This document shows, piece by piece, positions 1-11,913 of a stretch of 64,000 nt of DNA; position 1 is the first letter of the stretch; every line of letters begins with the position of its first letter. The stretch covers positions 1,500,001 to 1,564,000 of the forward strand of contig NC_059299.1 of NCBI RefSeq assembly GCF_017591435.1. The letters are read 5' to 3'. The notes under the pieces were generated by a model. The model made no database searches. It saw only the letters and a program-made list of their open reading frames with translations, and was not told where the DNA came from. The DNA is from Portunus trituberculatus. Its lineage: Eukaryota > Arthropoda > Malacostraca > Decapoda > Portunidae. The translations under genes and the position numbers were made by a program.

Positions 1-240
1 AGCCACAAAAAAATGGTCAGAATAGAACACACACTTTTCGTTGCAGCCACTGGTCACAAAAAAGTGTTTCGTGTGTTACTTTTCTGTTTCCGTTTGTAGT
101 GACCGAAGTCTTTGTTTGCTGCACACGACACTTTTTTGTGGTCAGAGGCAGCCACAAAAAAATGGTCAAAATAGAACACACACTTTTCGTTGCAGCCACT
201 GATCACAATAAAATGTCTCCGCTTGTCGTGTCTTTGTTTG
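1..240. repeat. 149-bp tandem duplication with internal palindrome
   Basis: Bases 1-70 recur at 150-219 with few changes (both contain ACACACTTTTCGTTGCAGCC). Between them, 44-76 and 119-152 form an imperfect inverted repeat around ACAAAAAAGTG. The array runs off the window start. Confidence 0.8.
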
Positions 241-298
241 CTTACGTTGGTGGTTCATTGTTCGAATAAACGGCACTTTTTATTTATGCCGTGGTTAT

Positions 299-300
299 TA

Positions 301-353
<53 letters not shown>

Positions 354-354
354 T
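299..354. repeat. (ATT)n microsatellite
   Basis: About 18 units, then T-rich, next to a DR-C copy. Confidence 0.97.
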
Positions 355-361
355 TATTTTT

Positions 362-555
362 TTTATGCAAGATGGGAAATCTGACTAAGGGCAACATAAA
401 ACGGAAAAATAGGCTCACTTAGTTGCCAGTTCCCTTGCAGATACTTTTGAATTATTTTCTGCATGGATATTACATAAATTATAATTTCTTAATGCAAAAT
501 GGGAAAAACTGGCCAAGAGCAACATAAAACGGGAAAAAAAGCTATTCCCTTGTAT
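362..555 (+). repeat. DR-C, two copies in tandem
   Basis: TTTATGCAAGATGGGAAATC with GGGCAACATAAAACGG at 362-445 recurs as AATGCAAAATGGGAAAAACT with GAGCAACATAAAACGG at 488-555. It is the same family as at 57040 and 61587. Confidence 0.7.

Positions 556-558
<3 letters not shown>

Positions 559-643
<85 letters not shown>
559..643. repeat. (GA)n microsatellite
   Basis: Pure AG, about 85 bp. Confidence 0.98.
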
Positions 644-644
<1 letters not shown>

Positions 645-646
<2 letters not shown>

Positions 647-1066
647 GTTTTGAAACCTCCCTGTTAAATTAAGTCAAATCACAAGAAGCTGGAAATACAG
701 AAACAAGCAGAGAGTTCCAGAGTTTACCAGAGAAAGGGATGAATTATTAATGCGGAAAACACGTCTGATTCCTCACTGCATGCACAACAATCTCAGTCTA
801 ACATTTCCTTCCCCAGCAATGATAATATAGCGCTGATTTCGCATTCCAAGCAATCAACATACGAGAATATCATTTAATGTTTGTTCATGAAGCGAATACG
901 ATGCGGAATTCATTCACGCTTAGTTAATCATTAAATTCCCCTCTTCATCACTTAACGTAGGGTTTTCACACGTTTATTTAGCTCGTTAATGTTGCAGATG
1001 AGAGGCAATAAAGGAAAGTATAGAAAATAAAGCACTAGATCATACACCCACCAAAATACTACTTCC
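645..1066. other. Unique DNA, no gene seen
   Basis: AT-rich, no repeat family recognised, no long frame. Confidence 0.6.
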
Positions 1067-1491
1067 TTAACCCCTTCAGTACCATGACGCGTTTCCATAT
1101 TCATTCTGCTTACTATTTAGTGATTTTATACACCTTCAGAAACTTATGTGGTGGAATTGACCCCTTCAATACTGAGACACATTTTTACCTTGAGATTTGA
1201 GTACAATTAGACCATTTTATTGACATTGGGAAAGGTTCTATGGAGGTCAGAAGATTAATAGCCACAGTCTTCACTATTTCAAACCCCACACAAGTTTCTG
1301 AAGCTGTATAAAATCACCAAATAGTAAGCAGAAATAATATAGAAACGCGTCCTGGTACTCAAGAGGTTAAAATAGTGAAGACTCCAGCCATTAATCGTCC
1401 AACCTGTATAGACCCTTCCTAATGTCAATAAAATGATCTAATCGTACACAAATCTCATGGTAAAAATGTGTCCCAGTACTGAAGAGGTTAA
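1067..1491 (-). mobile_element. MITE-A, interrupted by a second MITE-A
   Basis: Family description: about 210 bp between TTAA sites, left end CCCCTTCAGTACTGGGAC (plus orientation), right end GTCATGGTACTGAAGGGG, about 28 bp of imperfect inverted repeat, no coding capacity. TTAA targets and CCC termini point to the piggyBac group (inference). Plus orientation carries TATAAAATC and minus orientation carries AATAAAATGG. This copy is minus. It is split after GGTGGAATTGA at 1160 and resumes with AATAGTGAAGACTCC at 1371. Confidence 0.9.
1161..1370 (+). mobile_element. MITE-A nested inside MITE-A
   Basis: Complete plus-orientation copy with TTGA to its left and TTAA to its right. Removing it with one 4-base site restores the outer element's sequence ATTGAAATAGTGAAG as seen in other copies. 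Confidence 0.9.
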
Positions 1492-1727
1492 ACATGGAAT
1501 CAGATCTCCCAATTACTCACACGTATTGAACAGCACAGCTCATCAAAACAACTCACAGTGCTGCCTTCACCTTCCCTGCTGTCTGAATCACTCATTTAGC
1601 TTCAATAGACGCCTCTGCACCAACACTCACGCCTAAACACCTCTCCTTCCTCTTCCGCTGCAGTATTTCACCATTCAAACTTGCTTCCTTCTCAATTCTC
1701 CCATAACACTCAATTCATGTCTCCCCT

Positions 1728-1752
1728 CCTGCTGCTGCTGCTGCTGCTGTTG

Positions 1753-1808
<56 letters not shown>
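1728..1808. repeat. (CTG)n(CTA)n microsatellite
   Basis: Starts as CTG and turns to CTA after one TTG interruption. Confidence 0.97.
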
Positions 1809-1811
<3 letters not shown>

Positions 1812-1861
1812 CCCTGCCACGACTGCCTGTGTGCTCATTGCTACATCTGCTAGCATTTTCC

Positions 1862-1928
1862 CTTCGTCTCTGTGTCTGTGTCTGTCTGTCTGTCTTTGTC
1901 TCTCTCTGTCTCTGTCTGTCTCTGTCTG

Positions 1929-1998
<70 letters not shown>
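1862..1998. repeat. (TCTG)n(TC)n compound microsatellite
   Basis: TCTG/TCTC mix grading into pure TC. Confidence 0.96.
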
Positions 1999-2000
<2 letters not shown>

Positions 2001-2082
2001 GTTGATTAAATGTAACTCTTCTACATATTTGCAAAGAGGATTTTAATCAGATTCCTTGATTTCTTATAAATTCAATACTATT

Positions 2083-2108
2083 GCAACTCCTACTCCTACT
2101 GCTGCTTT

Positions 2109-2152
<44 letters not shown>

Positions 2153-2185
2153 TTTCTACTACTATTATTACTACTACTTCTATTT

Positions 2186-2221
<36 letters not shown>

Positions 2222-2275
2222 TTTCTACTACTACTACTACTACTACTACTACTATGTCTACTACTACTACTATTT

Positions 2276-2314
<39 letters not shown>

Positions 2315-2335
2315 TTTCTACTACTACTACTATTT

Positions 2336-2371
<36 letters not shown>

Positions 2372-2372
2372 T
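2083..2372. repeat. (CTA)n compound microsatellite, 290 bp
   Basis: CTA runs broken by TTTCTA blocks. One higher-order unit (CTATTTCTA) recurs at least six times. Low-complexity frames are open in several registers and are not genes. Confidence 0.97.
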
Positions 2373-2457
2373 ACATAACATTAATAATCTAATACCTTAA
2401 GTTTAACGTACTAAAAATTTCAGTATTACTTTCATATAGAGTTACGTATATATAGAT

Positions 2458-2458
<1 letters not shown>

Positions 2459-2510
<52 letters not shown>

Positions 2511-2603
2511 GTCTTGTTCTTTGTTACCGCCACCACCACCACCTCCTCCTCCTCCCCCTCCTCCCTCCCTCTTCCTCCTCCTCCTCCTCCTCCTCCTCCT
2601 CCT
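2459..2603. repeat. (CT)n then (CCA)n/(CCT)n
   Basis: CT tract 2459-2507, short spacer, CCA and CCT runs 2526-2603. Confidence 0.95.
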
Positions 2604-2851
2604 CTTCCCCTTCCTTACATATTAAGACTGTCTTGTTCAATCTCATCACAACAAATGATAACAAAGGTCTTTAATTCAGTGATTTCATTTGTTTTCGTTT
2701 CTTGCTCCTCCTTTGTTTCGCCTTCTGATCATTACGACATGCGAGGCAATAAAGTGGGTATGATAATGATAACCAGCGCAAGAGAACGAAAGATAAGGTG
2801 ATATTTAATCGCTTCACGTATTCAGCTTCTTACAAATGACGTGACGAAAGA

Positions 2852-3172
2852 TTCACCTCACGTTTTCTCAAGTCAAGTTCTAATGGTGTGCCTTCAAGTT
2901 CACCTCACGTTTTCTCAAGTCAAGTACGTTCTAATGGTGTGCCTTTAAGTTCACCTCACGCTTTCTCAAGTCAAGTAAGTTCTAATGGTGTGCCTTTAAG
3001 TTCACCTCACGTTTTCTCAAGTCAAGTACGTTCTAATGGTGTGCCTTTAAGTTCACCTCACGTTTTCTCAAGTCAAGTACGTTCTAATGGTGTGCCTTTA
3101 AGTTCACCTCACGCTTTCTCAAGTCAAGTAAGTTCTATAATAGTATGCCTTTAAGTTCACCTCACGTTTTCT
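2852..3172. repeat. 51-bp minisatellite, about 6 copies
   Basis: The unit starts TTCACCTCACG, then TTTTCTCAAGTCAAGT, and ends GTGTGCCTTTAAG. Two variants alternate (GTTTT with ACG, GCTTT with AAG). Since 51 is a multiple of 3, one frame stays open with a 17-residue period. I treat that as incidental. Confidence 0.92.
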
Positions 3173-3229
3173 CTTTCCTACACATAGAAAACGACTTACA
3201 GGTAAAGAAATATTTCCCGCTAACACTTG

Positions 3230-3430
3230 ACCACTTCAGCGTCACACTTCCACTGTTTCAAAAGGTTCAAGCGACAAGTTCCCAAGGCTGTTTTCATGGT
3301 ACTAGTGACAAATGAACAAGGATACTACAAGATTTGCAGGAGAAATACCCTTAGTAACCAGGCTTATCATATACTGTGTTCGTTTTAAAATGGTCGTGGT
3401 GAGAGAGCGAAGCGTTTCAGAATTCGGATA
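3230..3430 (+). mobile_element. FB-B, diverged copy
   Basis: The right end is well kept (GTCGTGGTGAGAGAGCGAAG then CGTTTCAGAATTCGG). The left part is weak. Confidence 0.55.
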
Positions 3431-3540
3431 TTTTAGTTTCTCCCTTTCACTTCAATATTTTCTCTCACGTCTCAGTGTTGCCTTCTGCTGCCGAAAGTTC
3501 CTCAACCTTTCTCTTTTCACGCTGGTCTAACTTCTCGCAC

Positions 3541-3915
3541 CTGCAAGGCTGGCTGACTGACTGGCAGGCTGGTGGGTTGGCTGACAAACTGATGGGCTAG
3601 GTGGCTGGCTGGCTGACTGACTGACTAGATGGCTGACTGACTGACTGACTGATTGGGTGATTGACAGACTGACTGACTGACTGACTGGGTGATTGACAGA
3701 CAGACTGACTGACTGACTGACTGACTGACTGACTGAATGGCTGGCTCGTTGGTTGACTGACTGGCTGACTGACTAGCTGGCCGACTGAATGGGTTATCTA
3801 CTGACTGGGTGGCTGGTTGACCGATTTACTGACTGACTGACTGACTGGCTGACTGGGATGGGTTGATTCTTTTGGCACACCACTGGGGTCATATGGCAGG
3901 TGATGACATGGGTAA

Positions 3916-3951
<36 letters not shown>

Positions 3952-3952
3952 T
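3541..3952. repeat. Degenerate (GACT/GGCT)n array
   Basis: Tetranucleotide tract of CTGA and CTGG units with insertions, ending in pure (GGCT)n. Confidence 0.9.
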
Positions 3953-4069
3953 TTTTTCCTCCCTCCTTTCCTGTGACGCATTTCGACCCCCAAAGACGCG
4001 AACAATATTAACATAGTGAGTTGAAGTGTTGGGCTATTGGAGTTTTACCTCTCATATTTTGCACATATA

Positions 4070-4070
<1 letters not shown>

Positions 4071-4102
<32 letters not shown>

Positions 4103-4169
4103 GCTTTGGGCAAAATTACTTTACTCGTTATGGTGAAGTAAATTAATTACGATTTGTCATTAAATAATC

Positions 4170-4264
<95 letters not shown>

Positions 4265-4291
4265 GAATAACTGGAGGAGGAGGAGGAGGAG
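4071..4291. repeat. (CT)n, (GA)n and (GGA)n tracts
   Basis: CT at 4071-4102, GA at 4172-4263 (92 bp), GGA at 4273-4291. The CT and GA blocks are complementary across about 70 bp and could pair. Confidence 0.95.
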
Positions 4292-4450
4292 AAAGATCAT
4301 TGTATACCAGCACTGGAGAGGAATGAGAAATTAAAAGGATTCTCATTCTCTACTTAATTAATTGGTCTCTTGGTTCATTACTCTGCATTTTATTCCAAAC
4401 AATATCACGAGTTTTGTCAAGCCAACCCACTCACATTATGGATTTCAAAC

Positions 4451-4485
4451 ACTCCCTCCTCCTCCTCCTCCTCCTCCTCCTCCTA
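4451..4485. repeat. (CCT)n
   Basis: About 11 units, just upstream of SINE-1. Confidence 0.95.
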
Positions 4486-4545
4486 TACCAGCCCTACAAA
4501 CACACAGGCTGACGAGAAGCAGAGAAAAAGGAAAAGAGAGGAACC

Positions 4546-4765
4546 GCCGTGGTACAGTGGAACCATGCGTGCTTTGGGCTCCGAGGGGTCTCCAAGCATA
4601 CGGGTTCGAAGCATACACGGTCCGAGTGTAGGTAGGGCTTTCTCACTCGGGGCAATAGTTTCTTAGCGGGTGGGCTTTGAGATAGGAGGTACCCCAAAAA
4701 AGTACCCCCTTTAGCCCAGAAATTCCCGTGAAAAGCCCACATGGTGTAAATAAAAATAACAAAGA
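4546..4765 (+). mobile_element. SINE-1 (tRNA-derived)
   Basis: Begins GCCGTGGTACAGTGGAACCA (A-box-like TGGTACAGTGG), with the B box altered to GGTTCGAAGCA. The shared body runs GCGGGTGGGCTTTGAGATAG, then CCCCTTTAGCCCAGAAATTC, and ends ATGGTGTAAATAAAAA. It is one of four well preserved copies in the window, of about 195-220 bp each. Confidence 0.85.
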
Positions 4766-4892
4766 AAGAGGAGCTATTCTTCTCCCTCCTAAGGCTATGA
4801 CCCGAGAGACTATTAGAGATCCTAGACAGATCACGAGGGGCGTTGCGTCATTTACAGGCGAGGAGCGGCGAGGCGAAGGATATTGGGTGAAA

Positions 4893-5032
4893 GGAGGAGG
4901 AGGAGGAGGAGGAGGAGGAGGAGGAGGAGGAGGAGGAGGAGGAGGAGGAGATGGAGGAGGAGGAGGTAGAGGAGGAGTAGGGGAAGAGAATTGGAGGATG
5001 GTGAGATATGCGAGTGACGTGACGACGCATCT

Positions 5033-5076
<44 letters not shown>
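4893..5076. repeat. (GGA)n and (GA)n
   Basis: GGA at 4893-4977 with two interruptions, GA at 5034-5076. They follow SINE-1. Confidence 0.95.
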
Positions 5077-5077
<1 letters not shown>

Positions 5078-5182
5078 GTACTCCAATCAAACTTCACTCA
5101 CTTGTCATGAAATCTCATTAAGAATTCCAAATATTACGATTTGATTATCACGCACAACTTTTTGATGGATTGAAACCCGCGA

Positions 5183-5323
5183 CTCTCTCTCTCTCTCTCT
5201 CTCTCTCACACATACACACACACACGAGGTAAAGCAATAAGCAAATATATTTAGTATACATTAAATGAATGACAACATGTATTTAATGTACACACGTAAG
5301 TAATTCACTCACACACACTTTCA

Positions 5324-5380
<57 letters not shown>
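5183..5380. repeat. Two (CT)n(CA)n compound tracts
   Basis: CT then CA at 5183-5224 and again at 5328-5380, in the same order. Confidence 0.93.
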
Positions 5381-5381
<1 letters not shown>

Positions 5382-5573
5382 ATTCATCACATGTACTTCT
5401 AATTTTCTTGATTGGTTAGTGAAATAGAGACTCATCATTCTGTTTCTTCTGTACATGTGACAATCCTGCTCCTCTCCCTCTCTCTCTCCCTCTCTCCTTC
5501 TCCCGTCTATCTCTCTCTCTTACTCTCCCACTCACACTCTATGAAACCCTCTAGCTCTGATGCTCCTTTCTTT

Positions 5574-5574
<1 letters not shown>

Positions 5575-5637
<63 letters not shown>

Positions 5638-5887
5638 TAGCTTTTGCCCCGTGGCTGTGTAATACTTATATGTACACTGACTCCTTCCCCTCCCCCTCTC
5701 TCCCTCTCCCTCTCTCTATGTCCCCTGCAGCGATCTTATTTGTACGTTTTCTCAGCGTGACCTGGGAAAGTATTAGATTATGTGTTCCCAGACAGACGTG
5801 TTTTCCATTTAGAGAACGAAGACGAGGAGAAGGATGTAGGCGGCGGCGGCGGCGGCGGCGGCGGTGGTGATGGTGGTGGTGGTGGTG
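5575..5887. repeat. (GT)n, CT-rich and (GGC)n(GGT)n tracts
   Basis: GT 5575-5636, CCCTCTC-rich about 5690-5720, GGC/GGT 5840-5887. Confidence 0.94.
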
Positions 5888-5991
5888 TAAGGGCAGGAGG
5901 ACAGGAAGGAGGAAAAAGGTGCAAGGTATACAAAGGAGAAAGTTCCAACAGTAATTGTCCCAAGGCTGTTTGGGTAACTCTTCCACGCTAT

Positions 5992-6106
<115 letters not shown>

Positions 6107-6340
6107 TGTAGGCGTGTGGTATTTCTGTTCTTTAAGCTGCTGTGCAAGTCTCGCGTCGCTCCAGATATATCCAGAAAATAAATAAAACTGAGCAAAATAG
6201 ATCCCTCCTTTTTAATCTCAGTGACGGAATCAAATTTGAACAAGTGACTGTAGACGTAAGAGGATTTGAGATACCGAGGACTGATTTCCGGATTTAGTTA
6301 GGTGGAAGTGAAGGATGAAGGAGGAAAGTGAGGGAAATGA

Positions 6341-6341
6341 T

Positions 6342-6377
<36 letters not shown>
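6341..6377. repeat. (CT)n
   Basis: Pure CT tract. Confidence 0.95.
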
Positions 6378-6378
<1 letters not shown>

Positions 6379-6650
6379 AGTCGCCAACTGAGACAACACA
6401 CTACGTCTCGCTCGCCTCGCCACCACCAAAACTTTCCTCAAATAAGTTTTCTCCCAGAATTTCCCAAACTGGAGTACGCTAAGCCGGTTGGTTCCCTGAG
6501 CCTCTCGCAGTCTCTCCCAGTCTCTCGCAGCCTCCAGCACCCTCCACGATCCACACTCCAACCTCAAGTGACAGTTTTTTCTACTTGAATGGGAAGGAGA
6601 GGGTTTGTTAGAAAAATAAAGGTCCTCTTGTCGTTGCTCCCTGAATAGAC

Positions 6651-6663
6651 TCTGTGTGTGTGT

Positions 6664-6753
<90 letters not shown>

Positions 6754-6756
6754 GTG

Positions 6757-6840
<84 letters not shown>
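6651..6840. repeat. (GT)n, 190 bp
   Basis: Two long TG runs separated by TAGGTGTTG at about 6751. Long alternating purine-pyrimidine, so Z-DNA is possible. Confidence 0.98.
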
Positions 6841-6841
<1 letters not shown>

Positions 6842-6923
6842 TACTGTGCATTTCAAGGGGAAGTAGTATTATATATTTTTTTTTATATATAGGTTTCAAT
6901 CCTTTCTCTGCGACACGAAACCA

Positions 6924-7135
6924 TTAACCTCTTCAATACTGGGACACATTTTTACCTTGAGATTTGTGTACGGTTGTATTTTATTGAAATTAGGAAGGGT
7001 CTACGGAGATCAGAAAATTAATAGTCCAGAGTCTCTACTATTTAAATCCCCCACATGAGTTTCTGAAGCTGTATAAAATCACCACATAGTAAGCAGAATG
7101 AACATGAAAACGCGTCCTGGTACTGAAGGAGTTAA
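6924..7135 (+). mobile_element. MITE-A
   Basis: Complete, TTAA at both ends, with the right terminus GTCCTGGTACTGAAGGAG. Confidence 0.9.
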
Positions 7136-7415
7136 ACCATTAGCATCACCAGACACAACTTAACAAACACCTACAAAAAAGGTATAGATGAAAAAAGAAC
7201 ACATTTATCAACTTCTCCACACTTTAAAGACTCCATGTGGCTGCAGAACAAGTCAAAATTCAACTGTAGGCGAGAGTTCTTGTTCCTTTCACGACGGTAG
7301 CTGCCAATTTCCTCGCGTGTCGCCCGAGTGCTCATTATGAAAGGAAACATTTACTTGGGGCGCCAAATGTGCTCAGAATATGCATGGCTGAGCTCCTGAT
7401 AAGACTGAGATGATG

Positions 7416-7754
<339 letters not shown>

Positions 7755-7758
<4 letters not shown>

Positions 7759-8030
7759 CACCCCAAATGCTACCTTTCAAGAAACCAACTAAGTAAATTA
7801 AGACGTAAGTGAGACCATATATTGAAACACAAGGAGAAGGAGAACACTTTCAAGGGAATCCCAAGGTGAAAGACTCCCCCATATTGACAATCCTCGCCCT
7901 TAACAATGACGCATCGAAATAAACACAGGCCTGACTTATTTACTCAACAGAATTCAACTTTAAAAGGATGAAACTGTGGCGCTGTGGTGTTGCATTATTG
8001 AACAGCAAATTGCACTGGTTTAAAGGTGCT
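7755..8030. other. Unique DNA, no gene seen
   Basis: Non-repetitive, and the same holds for 7136-7418. Confidence 0.55.
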
Positions 8031-8032
8031 GT

Positions 8033-8086
<54 letters not shown>

Positions 8087-8297
8087 GCCTTGGTTTGTTA
8101 GTTTAGTTTATTTGATGTAGATCCTGTTTTGTAGCTGACGATTTTTTTTATTATTTTTTTTTTTTTGTAATTCTTGTGTGTTTTCTTATGAACTATTATT
8201 TGTTCCGAAGTAATTGCTGTTCCATTCTTGTTAATGTTTACACTTGTTTAGTATTCTGTATTTGTAACTTGCAATAATGATCAATAAATACTTACTT

Positions 8298-8331
<34 letters not shown>

Positions 8332-8358
8332 TGTGTGTGTGTCTGTGTGTGTGTGTGT
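8031..8358. repeat. Two (GT)n tracts
   Basis: 8031-8086 and 8298-8358, the second with TCTG interruptions. AT-rich unique DNA between, with AATAAA at 8283. Confidence 0.95.
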
Positions 8359-8559
8359 CCATTGTGACTAGGAGAGGGAAGGCGGTGATATGATGGTGTC
8401 CTAAGAGATAGCCACCTCAAAGTGCAGATTCAGATTAGCTCTCTATTCACTCCAGCAATATTCTCCCAGACGCTGAGCCACGTGGGACTTACAATCTTAG
8501 CGCCCTTTGAACCCAACTAACCCCTCAAAGTCTTCCTCTCATTTTCTTTTCTTTCCTTA

Positions 8560-8560
8560 T

Positions 8561-8595
<35 letters not shown>

Positions 8596-8745
8596 ACTGA
8601 GTAATCACATTTATTCTAGTTTCATTTCTCCTACAACTCTCCCTTTCTCTCCCATTCAGTCTCCTCACCTCTCCCTCTTTCTCTCCTTCCCTCCCTTCCT
8701 CTCTCATTCAGTATTCTCGCTCCTCTCTCTCTCTCTCTCTCCTGC
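8560..8745. repeat. CT-rich tract
   Basis: (CT)n at 8566-8595 and 8724-8742 with pyrimidine-rich DNA between. It is roughly the reverse complement of the 7540-7690 region (GTAATCACATTTATTCTAGT against the GTAATTACTCAATGG side), so the two could be inverted relatives. Confidence 0.8.
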
Positions 8746-9331
8746 CTTTCATGCTCTTATATTCTCTTTTCTCGCTAAATTTCAAAGTCACAGTTTTCTT
8801 TTGTCGCGTTGATTGCTTCTTTTACTTATTTTCTTTTCCTTTCTTCTCATCTCCCACCCTCACTATGTCTACAAAAATTAAATAAAAAACTATACTTCCA
8901 ATAAAAAAAAATCAGAGGATAGAGATGCAAAATAAAAGTACAGATATAATGACGTAAATTAAATAATCCCACCTCTGCCACCAAATGTGCTAGTAAAGAG
9001 TAAGACGGATAGCAGGAGGCAGCAGAAGAGGAGGTCAGTGGTGAGAGAACCCTTGGTGTTTTAGGGAATATGGCGACAGAGGACCACCACACTCAATTAT
9101 AACTTCAGTGGTGACCTAAAACTTTAACCTCCTCTTTACGGGCAAAGTTGTGAGGCTTAGGAAGTGTATACGGTCAAAGGCTTAGTAAGAACAGAATATC
9201 AGGTCAAGACTATGGTAGAGCGAAGCAGGGATGGGTATTATCTAACTCTTCTGCCCTCTCCACTCCTCATCTTTCCTTTTCCTCACTTCTCTCCCTCACT
9301 CCTTCATACCACACTCATTCCTAGACACTTT
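8746..9331. other. Unique DNA, no gene seen
   Basis: An 81-codon frame on the minus strand (8847-9092) has no recognisable motif or splice context. Confidence 0.5.
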
Positions 9332-9543
9332 TTAAACTCTTCAACACCAGGACACGTTTTCTTATTCAACCTGGTTACTATCTGGTGATTTTATACAGCT
9401 TCAGAAACTTTATGTGGGGATTAGAATAGTGAAGACTAACCATTAATCTTCTGACCTCCATAGGCCCCTCGTAATGTCAATAAAATCATCTAATCACACG
9501 TAAAACTCATGGTAAAAATGCGTTCCAGTACTAAAGAGGTGAA
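9332..9543 (-). mobile_element. MITE-A
   Basis: Complete but diverged. TTAA at the left, TGAA at the right. Confidence 0.85.
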
Positions 9544-9810
9544 GACATCCACTCCTTCACTCCTTCAGTCTTTCACCTCACATCCTGTACACAATCCTAA
9601 ACATCCTGCAAGTCCTAAGGCCCATCCCGCCCACGTCAAGGCCCACGCTCTTCGTTATCTTGCTTTCGTTTTAATTTGAATCTATTTTTCCAATTTTTCA
9701 TGCTTGCAATTTTTTAAAACCCAATTATTGGCTTTAAAAGAAGAGTTAATTTACGTGAGAAGGTTCAGGTGTGGCGTGGGAACATTAATAAGGAGGTAAT
9801 AATATTGTGG

Positions 9811-10273
9811 TGGTGATGGAGGAGGAGGAGGAGGAGGAGGAGGAGGAGGAGGAGGAGGAGGAGGAGGAGGAGGAGGAGGAGGAGGAGGAGGAGGAGGAGG
9901 AGGAGGAGGAGGAGGAGAGGAAGAGGAAGAGGAGCATGATAAAGAGGAAGGAGCACGAGGAGGAAGAAGAAGAAGAAGAAGAAGAAGAAGAAGAAGAAGA
10001 AGAAGAAGAAGAAGAAGAAGAAGAAGAAGAAGAAGAAGAAGAAGAAGAAGAAGAAGAAGAAGAAGAGGAGGAGGAGGAGGAGGAGGAGGAGGAGGAGGAG
10101 GAGGAGGAGGAGGAGGAGGAGGAGGAGGAGGAGGAGGAGGAGGAGGAGGAAGGAAGGAAGGAAGGAAGAAAGAAAGAAAGGAAGGAAGGAAGGAAGGAAG
10201 GAAGGAAAGAAGGAAGGAAGGAAGGAAAAATGCACTCACCTCACTTCATGGCACCATTATCTCATATCACTAG

Positions 10274-10356
<83 letters not shown>
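9811..10356. repeat. Polypurine mega-tract (GGA, GAA, GGA, GGAA, GA)
   Basis: GGA 9817-9914, GAA 9964-10064, GGA 10065-10148, GGAA 10149-10227, a 45-bp gap, GA 10274-10356. Almost no pyrimidine on the plus strand. Confidence 0.97.
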
Positions 10357-10359
<3 letters not shown>

Positions 10360-10499
10360 TTGATGTAACCGTGATCTTAGAGCGAGGGAAGAATAGGGTA
10401 GGTGAAAAAAGAGAGGAAGGGGAGGAAAATTAAGGGTCGCAGGAAGAGACGAAAAGCTGATTGAGAGAGATACTTCAGGGACACTCAAATGGCCGCTGG

Positions 10500-10628
10500 G
10501 AGGAGAGGAGGAGGAGGAGGAGGAGGAGGAGGAGGAGGAGGAGGAAAAGGAGGAGGAGGAGGAGGAGGAGGAGAAAGAGGAAGAGGACCTGAAGATAAAT
10601 TACCTCCATGAACAGAAAGAATGAGAAT

Positions 10629-10725
<97 letters not shown>

Positions 10726-10838
10726 CAGAAGCCGGACACACACGTAAGGGGTTCGTGAATCTGGCAAGTGTTAGGGTGTTGGTTTAATCATCCTACACCA
10801 CCACCACCATCACCACCACCACCACCACCACCACCACA
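10500..10838. repeat. (GGA)n, (GA)n and (CCA)n
   Basis: GGA 10503-10580, GA 10632-10721 (90 bp), CCA 10797-10838. Confidence 0.96.
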
Positions 10839-10839
10839 T

Positions 10840-11590
10840 GCACTGCTCACCTAAAACTCATTACCGCGCATTACCTTTTATCCTCTGAGCGATAATTAAT
10901 TAGTTCCCATAATGATTCAGTCGTCTTCAGTAATTTTCCATTCACTTTAACTTATCTGTGTTTGTTTAGTTTCATTAACTCCCCTGTAATTGATCAGATT
11001 CACTTAATGTCTAAATTATTCTATTCTATTCTCGTATTTATTTTATGGGTTGACCGTGTTGCATTACATACGGTTTAATTCATTCACCAACTGACCCATT
11101 CATTCGTTCATCACTGGCCATTTTAATTCATTACGTTACATTTGGCATATTTCAATTCCTTCACTATTTCATTCATTTCTCTCTCTCACTGGGTCAAGAG
11201 AAGGTGATTTCAGGATAAGGTGTATAAAAAAGTATAATATAATCACTAAATAAACGGCATATTGTCATCAAAGGCCGGCCATTTAAAGCACAATAGCCAA
11301 GCACATTACGCGCAGCTTCACACACCGTAATTAAAACTCCACACCCACCATTACATTTGCGTGTGTTTGCCATCCGTGCGTTAAGCTAATTGTTTGACTG
11401 CACCCACACACACACACAGGCACACGTCCCCACCTATACCCACCCTGGACACACCAATACACCGCTAGAGGCAAAGAATAGAGGCAGATTTCTTCTAATA
11501 CCAACACAACCAACGCGAGGCCAACAATGAAATGTATCCTGTTGAACACACCGATGCGTTTATCTCTTTCATAGTGCAAGGGAGACAGAC
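10840..11590. other. Unique AT-rich DNA, no gene seen
   Basis: Includes short TTCATTCATT-like phrases and an ACCGCTAGAGGC motif at 11461. Confidence 0.55.
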
Positions 11591-11592
<2 letters not shown>

Positions 11593-11656
<64 letters not shown>

Positions 11657-11820
11657 AGTAAAAAATGTAAAAATCGAGGGAAAATTTTGAAAAAGCAAGG
11701 AAGGACGTAACTGGAGATGAAATGCGAGGACAGAAAGTTGTGATAACAGAACGAAAACGGAGAGAGAGGATAGAGAAAACGGAGAGATAAGGAAAATGGA
11801 AAACGAAGGGATAAAGGCAC

Positions 11821-11906
<86 letters not shown>
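11593..11906. repeat. Two (GA)n tracts in A/G-rich DNA
   Basis: 11593-11654 and 11827-11906. The purine-rich character continues to 12170. Confidence 0.96.

Positions 11907-11913
<7 letters not shown>

Noticed and set aside
9751..10433. Long open frames of poly-Glu, poly-Pro and poly-Leu
   Set aside because: Created by GGA/GAA repeats in every register. No unique sequence, start context or splice sites.
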